DNA from: Seminavis robusta
Taxonomy: Eukaryota; Bacillariophyta; Bacillariophyceae; Naviculales; Naviculaceae
Length of the DNA stretch: 64,000 nt
Assembly (NCBI GenBank): GCA_903772945.1
Contig: CAICTM010000239.1
Location: 1-64,000 of the forward strand
Reading direction: 5' to 3'
The notes under the pieces were generated by a model. That model had not been told where the DNA came from and ran no database searches. It saw nothing but the letters and a program-made list of their open reading frames with translations. Below, piece after piece: positions 33,472 to 44,184 of this stretch (within the stretch, counting starts at the first letter, position 1; each line of letters opens with the position of its first letter). The translations under genes and the position numbers were made by a program.

Positions 33472-34004
33472 CCCCTTCAACTAATCACTTTTACGGGTAC
33501 CACAACTCAAAATATGTGCAACCAGATGCTCTTGCCCAGACTAGCTTAACCCTCCTCCTTCTCCCCTCTTGGGCCCCTTCAACTAATCACTTTTACGGGT
33601 ACCACAACTCAAAACATGTGCAACTAGATGCCTTTGTCCAGACTAGCTAACCCTCCTCCTTCTCCCCTCTGGAGCCCCTTCAACTAATCACTTTTACGGG
33701 TACCACAACTCAAAACATGTGCAACTAGATGCCTTTGCCAGACTAGCTTAACCCTCCTCCTTCTCCCCTCTGGAGCCCTTCAACTAATACTTTTACGGGT
33801 ACCACACTCAAACATGTGCAACTAGTGCCTTTGTCCAGACTAGCTAACCCCCCTCCTTCTCCCCCTCTGGAGCCCCTTCAACTAATCACTTTTACGGGTA
33901 CCACAACTCAAAACATGTGCAACTAGATGCTCTTGCCCAGACTAGCTTAACCCTCCTCCTTCTCCCCTCTGGAGCCCCTTCAACTAATCCCTTTTACGGG
34001 TACC
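33472..34004. repeat. Satellite array, left part (about 101-bp units)
   Basis: Five full units and one partial unit start at about 33472, 33574, 33675, 33775, 33873 and 33975 (periods 97-102 bp). Each begins CCCCTTCAACTAATCAC, contains ACGGGTACCACAACTC and ACATGTGCAACTAG, and ends CCTCCTTCTCCCCTCTGGAG. Some units have small deletions. Confidence 0.9.
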
Positions 34005-34310
34005 GTACGACGAAGAAAGAGGACTGATTAGTTAAGCTGACTATAGAAAATACAGTACTATACTACCTCTGTAGCGTGCCGTACAAATCCTACACAACTA
34101 CCGCACAGCTACGGCACGGTACATACGTAGCGTGCAGTAGGATGTGCCGTAGAGGTGCCGTGCGACTGACGTCATTCTACGCGCGCGATGTGCGCGAATC
34201 GAGGAACACTCACACCCAGTTTTAAGATACCGCATTTTTGCTTCCCACCCTTATTTTAAGATACTTCAATGAGTACGTACCATAGCTACATACATGTACT
34301 TGTACATAAT
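34005..34310. repeat. Interspersed repeat family 2, copy 2, splitting the satellite
   Basis: About 300 bp between two parts of the satellite array. The first 95 bp matches 30984-31081, and the next part has the same kind of inverted repeats (TACGGCAC / GTGCCGTA). It may have inserted into an older array, or the array may have grown on both sides of it. Confidence 0.6.
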
Positions 34311-34653
34311 CCCCTCTGGAGCCCCTTCAACTAATCACATTTATGGGTACCACAACTCAAAACATGTGCAACTAGATGCTCTTGCCCAGACTAGCTTAAC
34401 CCTCCTCCTTCTCCCCTCTGGAGCCCCTTCAACTAATCACTTTTACAGGTACCACAACTCAAAACATGTGCAACTAGATGCTCTTGCCCAGACTAGCTTA
34501 ACCCTCCTCCTTGTCCCCTCTTGAGGCGGAGCCCTTCAACTAATCACTTTACGGTACCACAACTCAAAACATGTGCAACTAGATGCCTTTGTCCAACTAG
34601 CTTAACCCTCCTCCTTCTCCCCTCTGGAGCAACTAATCACTTTTACGGGTACC
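34311..34653. repeat. Satellite array, right part
   Basis: Continues the same 101-bp unit with starts at about 34323, 34425, 34532 and a shortened final copy near 34630. It ends in ACGGGTACCGTGCC, the same internal position at which the left part stops. Confidence 0.85.
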
Positions 34654-36858
34654 GTGCCAGGTGCCAGGTATGGGAGGGAATGATCTGTTGTACCATCTCG
34701 AGAAAAAGCCTACCGAAGGAAAGTTAATACTCATATTCATTTCTTTGTACTTTGGCACAGCTCACTTTCGTCAGGGGCCTCAATGCATACAGGCTGAATT
34801 TAAACTATCGAGACAAACGCAAGCCCGCTCCCGGTAAGACATTCGAATGCGAACCGGAACCTCTTGGAACGTTCCTGGAAAAGACTTAGGGGACATATAG
34901 CCTTAACCTTAATATCTACTGACATCACTCGGATCAATGGAAGCCACTCGTACAGTAGTCTACTCGTATGGTCCTCTTCTTTCATTTTATTGGCGATCGA
35001 TACCTCTATCTTTACTCTATCAAGATGATGCTATCTCCTCTACAGCAGCTACTCCTCTTAACAAAGGCTACTACTCACCACCATGACAGGCTCCTCTTGT
35101 TTGGTTAGTGGCAGTGGCGCCTGGCGGCCTCGGTCGATGGCAGGAGCCTTTGTTCGACGGATCCATGACAGCAATGATGACTTTCACGGAGCGACCATGA
35201 CGCCTCCTCTTCCACGGAGCGAGCGGAGCGATCTAGCCATCCGACAACAACCGGCTACTACTAATGCAACAAGCGAAAGCGAAAGCGACGCCTCGACAAT
35301 GGCTCTGCTTCTTCGGTGCGGCGGCTCGATTCGATTCTTTCGGTCGACGACTACTTTTCCACGGATCGACGACGACTCTTCCGGCAGACGCATGACAAGG
35401 AAGGCTCCTTCTAGTGCTACTACAAAGGAACAAGCGTCATCTACACTACTACTGTATTGACTGGTTGACCGACAACAAACAAACAGGAAATCTTCTCCGT
35501 TGCTTTGGTGGCCATCAAGCCAACAATCCTCTTTGAAACTTTGGGATGGGTCCTCCAGTCTTCATGCAAAGCCATCCACTCCTCTACCATACGTTACAGT
35601 GTAGATTGGGTGCTGAGAGTGAGGACTAGAGCACCTTTCCCATGGAGAAGTCCATGGTGAAATGACAACAAAGTGCAATCCAAGCCTGATTTTTCATTGA
35701 GGCTCCATAGGAAACCTTGGAGATAGCTAATGCTTTTCAGAGGGAGTGTCTGTGAGTGTGTTGGGGAGCTAGTCCTCTGAAAGCATTAGCTATCTCAATG
35801 TATTGGTAAAGCTAATAGCCTTTTGGTCAACTCTGTTGCCATGGTGATAAAATTCAATTTATTTTCTTCAATCTTTTCTTTGTGGGAACCAGTCATTTCA
35901 ATGCAGGATTCGTGAAATGACCACTTCTGTTAGAAATGACCGCTTACGATTTCGGTTTGGCCAAAACGAGAATTCATTTTTACACCTGTCAGAGGTAAAA
36001 GAAGTCATCCTGTAGGACATCAAAAGCAACCCAACAAGAATAGCAGAGCGCAATGACTGCTTAATCGGGTTCTTCCAAATGCCGAAGTTGGCTGACAATG
36101 ACTTTTACCTCCTTTTACTGTACTGCTAGCTAGCTAGCCAGCAACTCCAGTAGTTAGTTTAGCTCGAGGGGTCGAGCCTCTATTTTATGATCGTATGATC
36201 TACCGGTACCGGTACCGGCTCATCAAGACTGAGGGAAGCGCATTGCACGAAGAAAGGTACCGCACGACGTACGACTGTACGAGCGCATAACTCATAAGTC
36301 ATACAGTACTGTAGGACGGCTACGGCGACACCGGTACGGTTGCCTCTACTCCGCAATAACGATTACTGAGTATACTCGAGTACTGTTTACTACAGTTGTA
36401 TCCAGCAGGACTTCCGCAACATGGACGGTATTAATAGTAGAGTACTAGTACATATTTATTGCAATGTGTACTTCAGCCCAATTAATTAAAGGGCAAGTTG
36501 CTTGTTCCAGTGCCAAATGCCAATAGGAACACAGAAACAGAACTTGAATGACTACAAATCGGGTCCTCATATCCCATTTGACGCAGGATGACTCAAAGAC
36601 CATTTATTTTGGGTACTGTATCCTATTTACTATTTAAAAGTTAAGGTCTAACTTGAAGCACTAAAAGTCGTCTGCGTAGCTGCGAAGTGCGAAGGCAACC
36701 CAACACACGCTCCAGGATTTTTTCCGATCTGTTCCACTGGGGCCTGACCCTGACTTCCTCTCGACGCGACTCTTCTCGAAAACATCTTTTGCTCTCTCTC
36801 TGCTCATAAAACCAACTCATCAACCACCCAGGCAGCACGCAAAAGGAAGGAATTGACC
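34654..36858. other. Intergenic, one hairpin, no supported gene
   Basis: Contains a frame of 125 codons at 35083-35460 that is Ser/Thr/Arg-rich and unsupported. Also a hairpin at 35720-35796, CTAGCTAG words near 36126, and the upstream region of the CMD-like gene with ACCGGTACCGG words near 36203. Confidence 0.45.
35720..35796. repeat. Strong 23/24-bp stem hairpin
   Basis: Arms 35720-35743 (GAGATAGCTAATGC...) and 35774-35796 (...GCATTAGCTATCTC) pair with one bulged base around a 30-nt loop. It could be a small-RNA precursor, a tiny MITE, or a transcription terminator structure. Confidence 0.7.
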
Positions 36859-38001
36859 ATGGCTTCTTCAGAAGCTACACGCAAGAGCATCAGAAAGTAC
36901 TTTGGCCTTGGAGGCTTGTTTGCCATGGGTAACAATGGTCCATTCACTATGCATGATATTGATCCAGATCTCTTCCCAGCTGTCTGGTCCTTCATTGCCG
37001 AAGTTTTGGAAACCGAAGTGGGCTTGAACCGTTTGGTAGTGGAAGAACTGTCTGTCTTTTACAGCAAGAAGAACGATTGTCCTATTTGTATCATGGCTCA
37101 CACCTTGTTGGAAGAGGCCGCCAAAGCTGTGGACGATGAAGATGTCAAAATTTCCAGCCAAGCCAAGGCTTATGCAGAAACTGTCTACATGGCCACCACC
37201 TTGGGTGAACCCATCCCAGATACAGATCAGCTCGTCAAGATGTACCCGGATCTGTCGGAAACCAACCGTGCTGAGATTGCCATTGTTCTGCTAGTGTACC
37301 AATACATGAACCGCGTTGTCCGGGCTCTGTTGGGCGAACATGTTTCCACAGCAATGTTTGGCATTCCTCATCCTGTTGCTGCAGTTGTGGAGAATGAAAA
37401 GGGCCATTGGCTCTACAAGAAGGTGCTCAAACCCTTCCTTTCCCAGGGTATGAAAAACAAAGGTGAGCCTGGGATCACCCTAAACCTCTTTCCCAAGGAA
37501 GCAGCTGACTTTGAGCTCCCGTTTCACTTGGCCAATGCCAAGTTGGCTGGACATGAACGTGCTCGTTCATTGGCCCGCCTCTACAACCTGATTGACAAGC
37601 TCTACAACAGCAAGATCAGCAAGATTGTTTCCAGCAAAGTCATTGCAATCCTGGATGACCCAGACAACCAGGCACCCAGAGGGGTGGGAACGATCAAATA
37701 CTGGGCTTTGGTGCACATGCCAGACCAGGTGTTCAAGAAGCAGTTGTCCGAGAAGATTGATCAGAGAGTGGCACAAGTTCTCCTCATGGTTGATATCATG
37801 CCTGATGCCCTGATGGGCTCCTCTTGCTGGAAGAAGGTCAGAAAGCAATTGGGAGATGAACAGACACGACTTGTTGTATTCTGGTGGGCACTACGGTGCA
37901 CACTTGTCATGCAGGCCAAGGGATTGACACCACCTGGTGATAAAGCTGGGACAAAGTCTGTGACGGAAGAGTCAGAAGAGTCGGACAAATTCTACATGTA
38001 G
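36859..38001 (+). CDS. CMD/AhpD-like protein, copy 1
   Basis: 380 residues, single exon, start in ACCATGG context. Residues about 62-81 carry EELSVFYSKKNDCPICIMAH. The CxxCxxxH (C74, C77, H81) with an upstream Glu and Ser is the signature of AhpD/carboxymuconolactone-decarboxylase proteins, which use the Cys pair in peroxide-related redox or in thiol-assisted chemistry. The protein is about twice the usual AhpD length. The C-terminal half is helical, has SCWKK and FWWALRCT Cys positions, and may be a diverged second unit. The rest (LFPKEAADFELPFHLA) is not recognised. A near-identical paralogue of equal length lies at 55508, and the shared 3' flank shows a segmental duplication. Role in peroxide or metabolite handling is inference. 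Confidence 0.75.
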   Translation: MASSEATRKSIRKYFGLGGLFAMGNNGPFTMHDIDPDLFPAVWSFIAEVLETEVGLNRLVVEELSVFYSKKNDCPICIMAHTLLEEAAKAVDDEDVKISSQAKAYAETVYMATTLGEPIPDTDQLVKMYPDLSETNRAEIAIVLLVYQYMNRVVRALLGEHVSTAMFGIPHPVAAVVENEKGHWLYKKVLKPFLSQGMKNKGEPGITLNLFPKEAADFELPFHLANAKLAGHERARSLARLYNLIDKLYNSKISKIVSSKVIAILDDPDNQAPRGVGTIKYWALVHMPDQVFKKQLSEKIDQRVAQVLLMVDIMPDALMGSSCWKKVRKQLGDEQTRLVVFWWALRCTLVMQAKGLTPPGDKAGTKSVTEESEESDKFYM

Positions 38002-39369
38002 GTTTGGTGGAAGGTTGAGGAAGGAAGGAGGTTCATTCTAGCTAGGTTGAGATGGATACCAAGCATGCATAATAGATAATAGCCATTGATTCATTTGAAT
38101 TGCGCATCACTCCTGCTTCATCCGGATAGAACTATGGTAGCTGTCCCTCTGTCCGTATGGGTCTTCGAAAGACGGAAACGGCCCATATGACAGGTTACCG
38201 TATTGGGGTTAGGAGTCCTCTGTGGATTCGATTCATGGTTCCTCATGGTGTTGATTGAAAACTAAAATACATCTGGATCTGCATTCAACCACGGTGGGTG
38301 CGGGCCACAGGATTATCCCCATGGTCGTTGACCGACATGGATCGAGGCTGTTGCGCATTGCTGATGCCTTCGTCCCACAACGGTTGCACTGGAGCTAATG
38401 TATTCCGGAGAGCGATCTTTCAGTACGGCCAAGCTCCACCACACGGCACGTATCATGGCTTGACACAGGCAATCTCGGAGCAGGTGTGGATCAATGCCGT
38501 TAATCCTACGAGCTTTGTCTTGCCCAGGCAAGGTTGCGGCATGATACCCGCTTGAGATACGATGGAGTTTACCTGAAATGCAAAATAGCAAAACGTGACG
38601 ACGGTGCCACTTGGAACGCACCAAAGAAATGGACAATTGATCCAGACTGGTCTTACTCCTTTGTGTCTTTTCCCTCGGCATCGCGGCCTGCGCTGAGCAA
38701 TGCCAGCAAGCTCAGCATGACAGCTTGCGAATGCAGCGACGCCAAACATCCAAATCTATCTGGAGAGGACTGGGGCGTCCAACTCCAGTCCGGTGTGGAC
38801 CGCTGTCCGCCCTATGCAGCCTCATAGCCCGTCTAGTTCTCCTTCGGCACCCCCGGGGCACTACGACGACACTCATGGCCCGAATGGTGGGCCAACTCCG
38901 GTTCAAGTACAAGGATCCATTCCGGCTGAGCCTGCCCCCTGGAGCCTCTCCTTCTGGTTCCATCTGAAGAACTTCTCCGGACTCATCAAACGACAGAATC
39001 CACTCGGAAGCCCCAATGCTCAAAAAACTGAACGTCTATTAGCAGATCCAGACAAGAAGTGCTTAAGGATGACCCGCGAGCCGAGGCCCGGGTGTTGAAG
39101 CCCCAATGCTACACCAACTCCAGGACTAGCACAAGGGCCCATACTGAGCCCAACTCTTGGTACATCTCAAGGCCCCTTCTAGTTCAAGCCACTTGAGGCC
39201 CCACTTTAGATAGGCTCAACACCAGGATTCACCCCAAGCCCCATAGCTGGAAAAACTCTAGGCAGGTCGGACTAGCACAATAACCCAGCACCCTGAGCCA
39301 CATATCGGCAAACCTTCAGGCTCTGCCTCTTGAGGACTCACTCAAGGCAGGAGAATTCAGAGCTGGGGG
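38002..39369. other. 3' flank of CMD copy 1 and unrecognised sequence
   Basis: The first 100 bp are shared with the flank of CMD copy 2. Afterwards only frames of about 80-120 codons on both strands, none with family features. Between 39080 and 39300 are short AGCCCCA / CTCAAG-rich words. Confidence 0.45.
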
Positions 39370-39745
39370 GCACTCATGACAGACCTTTCCAAAGCTGTGG
39401 ATTTCAATGGGTTCATGGTGATTCAAATAAATGAGGCGCATGTACACAGTATATGCATGCTTAGATGGTGACGCGAGCCATTGGGGCGAGAAAGGACGAT
39501 GTATTTCGGATTTTAGGGTTCCTGGTCCACACTGGAGTACCCAATCTCCAAGCGGCAGCACCCCTAGCTAGTTGTCAGCTGTGAGGAAGAGCCACACCAA
39601 AAGGAAGAGATTCCACTGACAAACAGAACAGAATGAATCTACTTTTCCAAAAACTACACCAGAAGCTGGTCTTGGAATTGGAGCAAATGGAATCGAATCA
39701 GCTGAAAATTTGAATGAAGCAGTTGAAGCGAAGAAAGGAAGCAGT
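39370..39745 (+). repeat. Degenerate coding remnant, copy 2 of the dispersed pair
   Basis: Diverged counterpart of 29845-30215 in the same orientation and block order, with more small insertions and deletions. Probably equally old. Confidence 0.4.
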
Positions 39746-40361
39746 GCTACCGTATGTAACTCCTGGAGCTGCAGAAGCAGAGGCAGATTTGAGTAGCTGC
39801 TCAAATCATATGCAGAGGACCCCAAGTGCTGCAATCCCAGCCACCTGAAACGAATGGACATCGCCAGCTCCCCTGCTGACATGGCGAAATCTCCAGTGGC
39901 AAATCGCTAGCTTGTGCAAAGAATCTCACCTCGCCGGTGACCGGCACCCACCGCAGTTCGATTAGATTTGATTTGATTTGGGAACTACTGATCGTGCCCC
40001 TCTGGAAAGCAGATTCGCCCACGGTGCCAGGTACGTACGGTGGTAGAAGAAGAACACTCCGAAACCCAGAGTACACTATAACAATTGGCCAGTGGCTGCT
40101 CGATGACCTGCCGAACGGCTTGGCCATCGTCGACATGCATGTACATGTAGCGCCGCTGATTGTCTGCTACTAAGCTAGCTAGACTAGAGCCAAATACCGG
40201 GACTATTGCAGGCTAGCCAAATGTAGCGCTCGATGGTGCAGTGTACTTGCGAAGTGGCGTGTGCCAGCTTGTAGTCTACTGAGGAGTAAGCTAGATCGTC
40301 GTACTGCCGGTACTGGTACAGCTAGATCGCATCAATGTCAATGACAACCGGAGTATTGTTT

Positions 40362-40536
40362 CGGGGGGTGGAGAAAATCAATGCCATTGTTCTAGCACTG
40401 TTATCAACGTTTACCAATGTTTACCACTGTAAAAATGACATTGGTGGACAGTGGACAGTTGACATTGTCTACCATTGCATTGATCATGGTTTACCGTGGT
40501 TGGCATTGGATGGCACTGGATTTCTCCACTTCCCCA
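40362..40536. repeat. MITE family copy, diverged
   Basis: Ends in imperfect inverted repeats related to those at 42077-42360 (GGGGTGGAGAAAATCAATG and its near-complement CACTGGATTTCTCCAC). The interior has the same TTTACCACTG and TTTACCAATG words. About 175 bp. Confidence 0.5.
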
Positions 40537-41962
40537 GTTCGTTAGACCATTTCAGCAAAGAGTGCCTGATTTACTGTTGGGAAATTTATTCTCAGGCCTC
40601 GAATGGATCTTTCATTCGCCGATGACCGTTTGGTTGGATCTCCCCAGTGCTCGTAACAATAGTAAATAGACAGCTTTACAAGACTTAGTACACCATTGTA
40701 CCATAGTACATAGTACACGTACCATACTAGTAGCATAGAAACAATGTTCATAACTTGAAGAACGCAGCTACAAACTGGTTAACTGGTTTGCGAACTCTAG
40801 CGCTTCGCCTCATTTTAAAATGAATTAAGTACCAGTACTGTGTGTACTGTGTAATAGCTTTTTAAAAAACCTTTCTTGCATGAACAATGACTCACACAGC
40901 TGTCACAAAAAAATGCACAATGGCATAGGACAATGCCTGAGGTAGAAAGCCTGATAAGGACCTGGTGTGTAGTCTAAGGTTAGCCGTAGTCTAGATAGAT
41001 AGACTGTAGATCTTCGCGCTTCGGGGATCACTAAACATCACGCCCCGGTCTTTTAAAAAAAGTGTCTGTATTAGTCTAGAGCACACGTAACCCGCATGGT
41101 AACCGGTCCAGCAAGGCGCTTTTCGCTCAATTTGATACTCAGGAGCAATGACAATGTATTGGCTACTGGCTGGCCAGCCATGTACCGTAGGCAGTGCTTG
41201 TTGCAGCAGGCTAAAGTATGGTGAATGTTTGCTGTCTGCTCTTCTTTGAGTACCCCAGAGCAAAGCATCTGTCACCTTCTACCTGTCTACTGCCTACCGG
41301 TACACACCGGTACTGAGCTACGAGCAGGTACGGTATGGATGCGGTATTCGGGAGGGAAGAATCCAACCGTAAGACTTTGAAAGCGTTACAGTTCCTCCCA
41401 CGACTCAGAGTATCCGTGAGTAGATTGAGTCATGTTTTATGAGTCAACACGATGGAACAGAGAACGCTGGCAAGAACACGTTCTCAATGAAACCAAAGGA
41501 CACGGTAAATTGGAGTATTCGACAGGAGTAAAGCATCCTGCCAACGAACCGTTTCCCGCAGATACCACGTTGACTTCCGTATGAACCGAGATCAACTACC
41601 ACGATGCATTGATCCAACACGCTACCAACTAGCTTTACTGATCGCATCAATCAAAGCTCACAACACAGATTATGAATTACTAAGAAGCGAACTTTGCATT
41701 TACCTTGCACTCGTCTTGAATAGTTGCAGTTGATCTCGTTGGGTGGTAGCTACCTCTACAAGATCCCTCTATTCAAGTAGTATTTCCCCACGTTAGCAAC
41801 TTGAAGAACTCGACTTCTAACTTCTAATAGCTCTTCTAATACAATGTCATGGGCAAAGAATGCCTCTACTACTAGCTAGCTAGACTCAAATGTGATTGAA
41901 GCAGCTATTGAAGCCATACTGGTACCGTTCTGAGCAGCATGACTTTTGTGGAGAGTCCCTAC

Positions 41963-41990
41963 ATTATTATTATTATTATTTTATTTTATT
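41963..41990. repeat. (TTA/TTTTA)n microsatellite
   Basis: Short ATT/TTA run followed by TTTTATTTTATT. Confidence 0.85.
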
Positions 41991-42076
41991 CAGCTGTTTA
42001 TTCCTGGAAAGTGGTATTGCTGGCTGCTGGCACTGTGGGGTTGAGCCTCAGTGCTCTGATTTCTGAATGACCATTA

Positions 42077-42360
42077 CTGGGGGATGGAGAAATCCATTGC
42101 CAATCATTGTCCCCATTGTTTTTGGCGAGGGATGTATGGCTTACCACTGCCAACTACTGTTTCAACAGTGGTACCATTGTTACTGCTACCTACCACGGTC
42201 TCCGATATCTTTACCACTGTTTACCACTGTCTTTACTTCTGTTTACCGCTGTCAACCACTGCCAACCACTGTCAACCGCTGTCAACCACTGTTTACCACT
42301 GTCTTGCAATGAGTGGGCACGGATGGGCAATGAATGGCATTGGATTTCTCCATCCCCCAG
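42077..42360. repeat. MITE with 26-bp terminal inverted repeats and TA duplication
   Basis: 284 bp. The left end CTGGGGGATGGAGAAATCCA and the right end are complementary over 26 bp with one mismatch, and a TA dinucleotide flanks each side. The interior is a chain of ACCACTGTCAACC-type 10-bp repeats. TIR plus TA target suits a Tc1/mariner-driven non-autonomous element. Confidence 0.75.
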
Positions 42361-42421
42361 TAGAGCACCCCACTTGTTTGCTGAGATCAAACAAACAAAA
42401 CGTTTAAATCCTGAATCCTAT

Positions 42422-42569
42422 GAATTCGCTCGCGGATTCATAGCGACAGCCGTGCTGCCAACTCCATCTGATCTGATACAATGGGCTAATGCTGAAGCTA
42501 CTCTACTCTGGGACACTAAGAATGGGCGTTAACTTGGGCTTACTGTTTAAAGTTTACCCTTGTTGTATA
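42422..42569 (-). repeat. B2 terminal repeat of the YR retrotransposon
   Basis: Near-identical to B1 (42801-42949) apart from a few differences at its left end. Outer 3' terminus of the element in its own sense. Confidence 0.8.
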
Positions 42570-42583
42570 GGGCGGGTTTGGGG

Positions 42584-42796
42584 ATGAAAGCAAGGTAAGC
42601 TAGTCCAAGTACACTGTATCAGTTGTCTGTCAATTCTGTTGTATTGACTCTGTCGTTCCTTTTGTCGGCAACTCTTCTGTGCGCTGCGATAAAAGGGAGG
42701 AGAAAAAGGAGACAATGGCCTTTTGCTGTGACCCGGCAAAGCTCGAGTCACTAGTCAAACAAGACTGCCAGTTCTCCTTTTTAGCATGGCTGTACA
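42584..42796 (-). repeat. A2 repeat of the YR retrotransposon
   Basis: Matches A1 (54933-55145) over 213 bp with about one difference. Confidence 0.85.
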
Positions 42797-42800
42797 CTAT

Positions 42801-42949
42801 GAATCCGCTTCGCAGATTCATAGCGACAGCCGTGCTGCCAACTCCATCTGATCTGATACAATGGGCTAATGCTGAAGCTACTCTACTCTGGGACACTAAG
42901 AATGGGCGTTAACTTGGGCTTACTGTTTAAAGTTTACCCTTGTTGTATA
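42801..42949 (-). repeat. B1 repeat of the YR retrotransposon
   Basis: Inner B copy, adjoining A2, immediately downstream of the recombinase frame in element sense. Confidence 0.8.
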
Positions 42950-43116
42950 CCATTGTGTCCCATTGCGAGTGCTGTAGTGCTCCGTCCGGTCCGTGCCATG
43001 GAAGGGGCGGGATGCACTGCAGCGTGAGGTAGAGAGTGTGGAGTGTATGCTTGTGTGTTTGTGGCAGGCCAGCTTGATGGGCCGGGAGTGCAGTGTGGTG
43101 TGTGGGAAGGATATGA

Positions 43117-44184
43117 TTATGAGTGAAGGGTTGGGCCCCGGATGCGCCGGAATGGAATGGCTTTGGACATTCGGGTAGACACGCCGGCGGCGAAGGCGCT
43201 GATTTGTTCATGGATGTAGTGCATGAAGGTTGTGGAGCTCCAGCGCCCAATTTTCTTGATGGTTGGGATGGGCACCCCATTCAAGTACATGGCCATTGCG
43301 CCGCCAGCTGGCAGGGAGTGGCTGCTGACATCGTCATGGTCGTACCCGAGTTTGTAGAGGCCTGTGTCCTGAGCAGCTTGGCGGAGTGTGTTGTTGATTT
43401 GATCAGCGGAGACTTGCCGGAGTTTCTGGTAGAGTGGATGACTGTAGTGAAAGATTCCGAGATTGAGGGTGTTGTGTTTGGATTCGGGGCTGTGAGTGAG
43501 GATGTGGTGGACCCGGCGGGCAAGGGACTTGATTGGGCAGGTGGAAGTGCCGATGGCTTCATGATGTATCTGTTGACCCTCGCGCCCGGTTTTTTGGCGT
43601 GGGATGCGAACGGTGACCTCCTTTGCCTGAGACAGTCTTGCCAGAGAGGAGTGGAGGGGGATGACGTGTCCTTGGGCATCGCGAAAGGTGATATCTTTGA
43701 CCCGAAAGGGGATGGTGTTGCGCTGCTTGGTTCTGGGTTTGGTGTACTCGCTGACCCGGAGGAGGAAGTAGAAGGCAATGTTGATGAGGTCGGCAATGGC
43801 CTGGTGCTGGTGGGATTGAGCCGTGTTGGGTGTGACGGTATTGAGGAGGTGCTCCGGCAGGGTGACTGGCACTGCCAGTTGTGGCTTGGTGGCGGGGTCT
43901 TCACGGCGATAAGTCTTGAGCATGTCTTGGAGTGCCACCCAGTAGTGGCCATGCGCACCGTCTTGGTACACTGGGTTCGGCTTTTCAGCCAGCTGGTGGG
44001 TCTTGCCGATGGCCCACAGCGCGTCGCGGACTGACCCAACGCGAACTCGGTGTCCACGACCCGCATGCCCCTCACGGACGTGACGGGTGAAGCCTTGGAG
44101 GAGAGCAACCCGTGTTTCTGCTGCAACGCCGGCGAGAAGGGATCCATTTGTTGTTCCCGGGTGAAGGCTTGCCAGTGACGCCAA
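43117..44184 (-). CDS. Tyrosine recombinase frame of the YR retrotransposon
   Basis: About 355 codons. The C-terminal part has the DIRS/Ngaro-type recombinase catalytic region: a FYFLLRVSEYTKP block, and near the end a GGAMAMYLNGVPIPTIKKIG box followed by GRWSSTTFMHYIHEQ with the nucleophilic Tyr region. It overlaps the end of the RT/RNase H frame in another phase, as is usual for compact YR elements. Confidence 0.75.
   Translation of the reverse strand: MASLASLHPGTTNGSLLAGVAAETRVALLQGFTRHVREGHAGRGHRVRVGSVRDALWAIGKTHQLAEKPNPVYQDGAHGHYWVALQDMLKTYRREDPATKPQLAVPVTLPEHLLNTVTPNTAQSHQHQAIADLINIAFYFLLRVSEYTKPRTKQRNTIPFRVKDITFRDAQGHVIPLHSSLARLSQAKEVTVRIPRQKTGREGQQIHHEAIGTSTCPIKSLARRVHHILTHSPESKHNTLNLGIFHYSHPLYQKLRQVSADQINNTLRQAAQDTGLYKLGYDHDDVSSHSLPAGGAMAMYLNGVPIPTIKKIGRWSSTTFMHYIHEQISAFAAGVSTRMSKAIPFRRIRGPTLHS

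Noticed and set aside
35083-35460. 125-codon plus frame, Ser/Arg-rich
   Set aside because: No start context, motif, splice partner or strand bias.
38298-39098. Overlapping frames of 80-122 codons on both strands
   Set aside because: Could be a decayed gene, but no motif or consistent strand was found.
43123-44034. Plus-strand frame of 303 codons
   Set aside because: Complement of the YR recombinase frame; no family features of its own.
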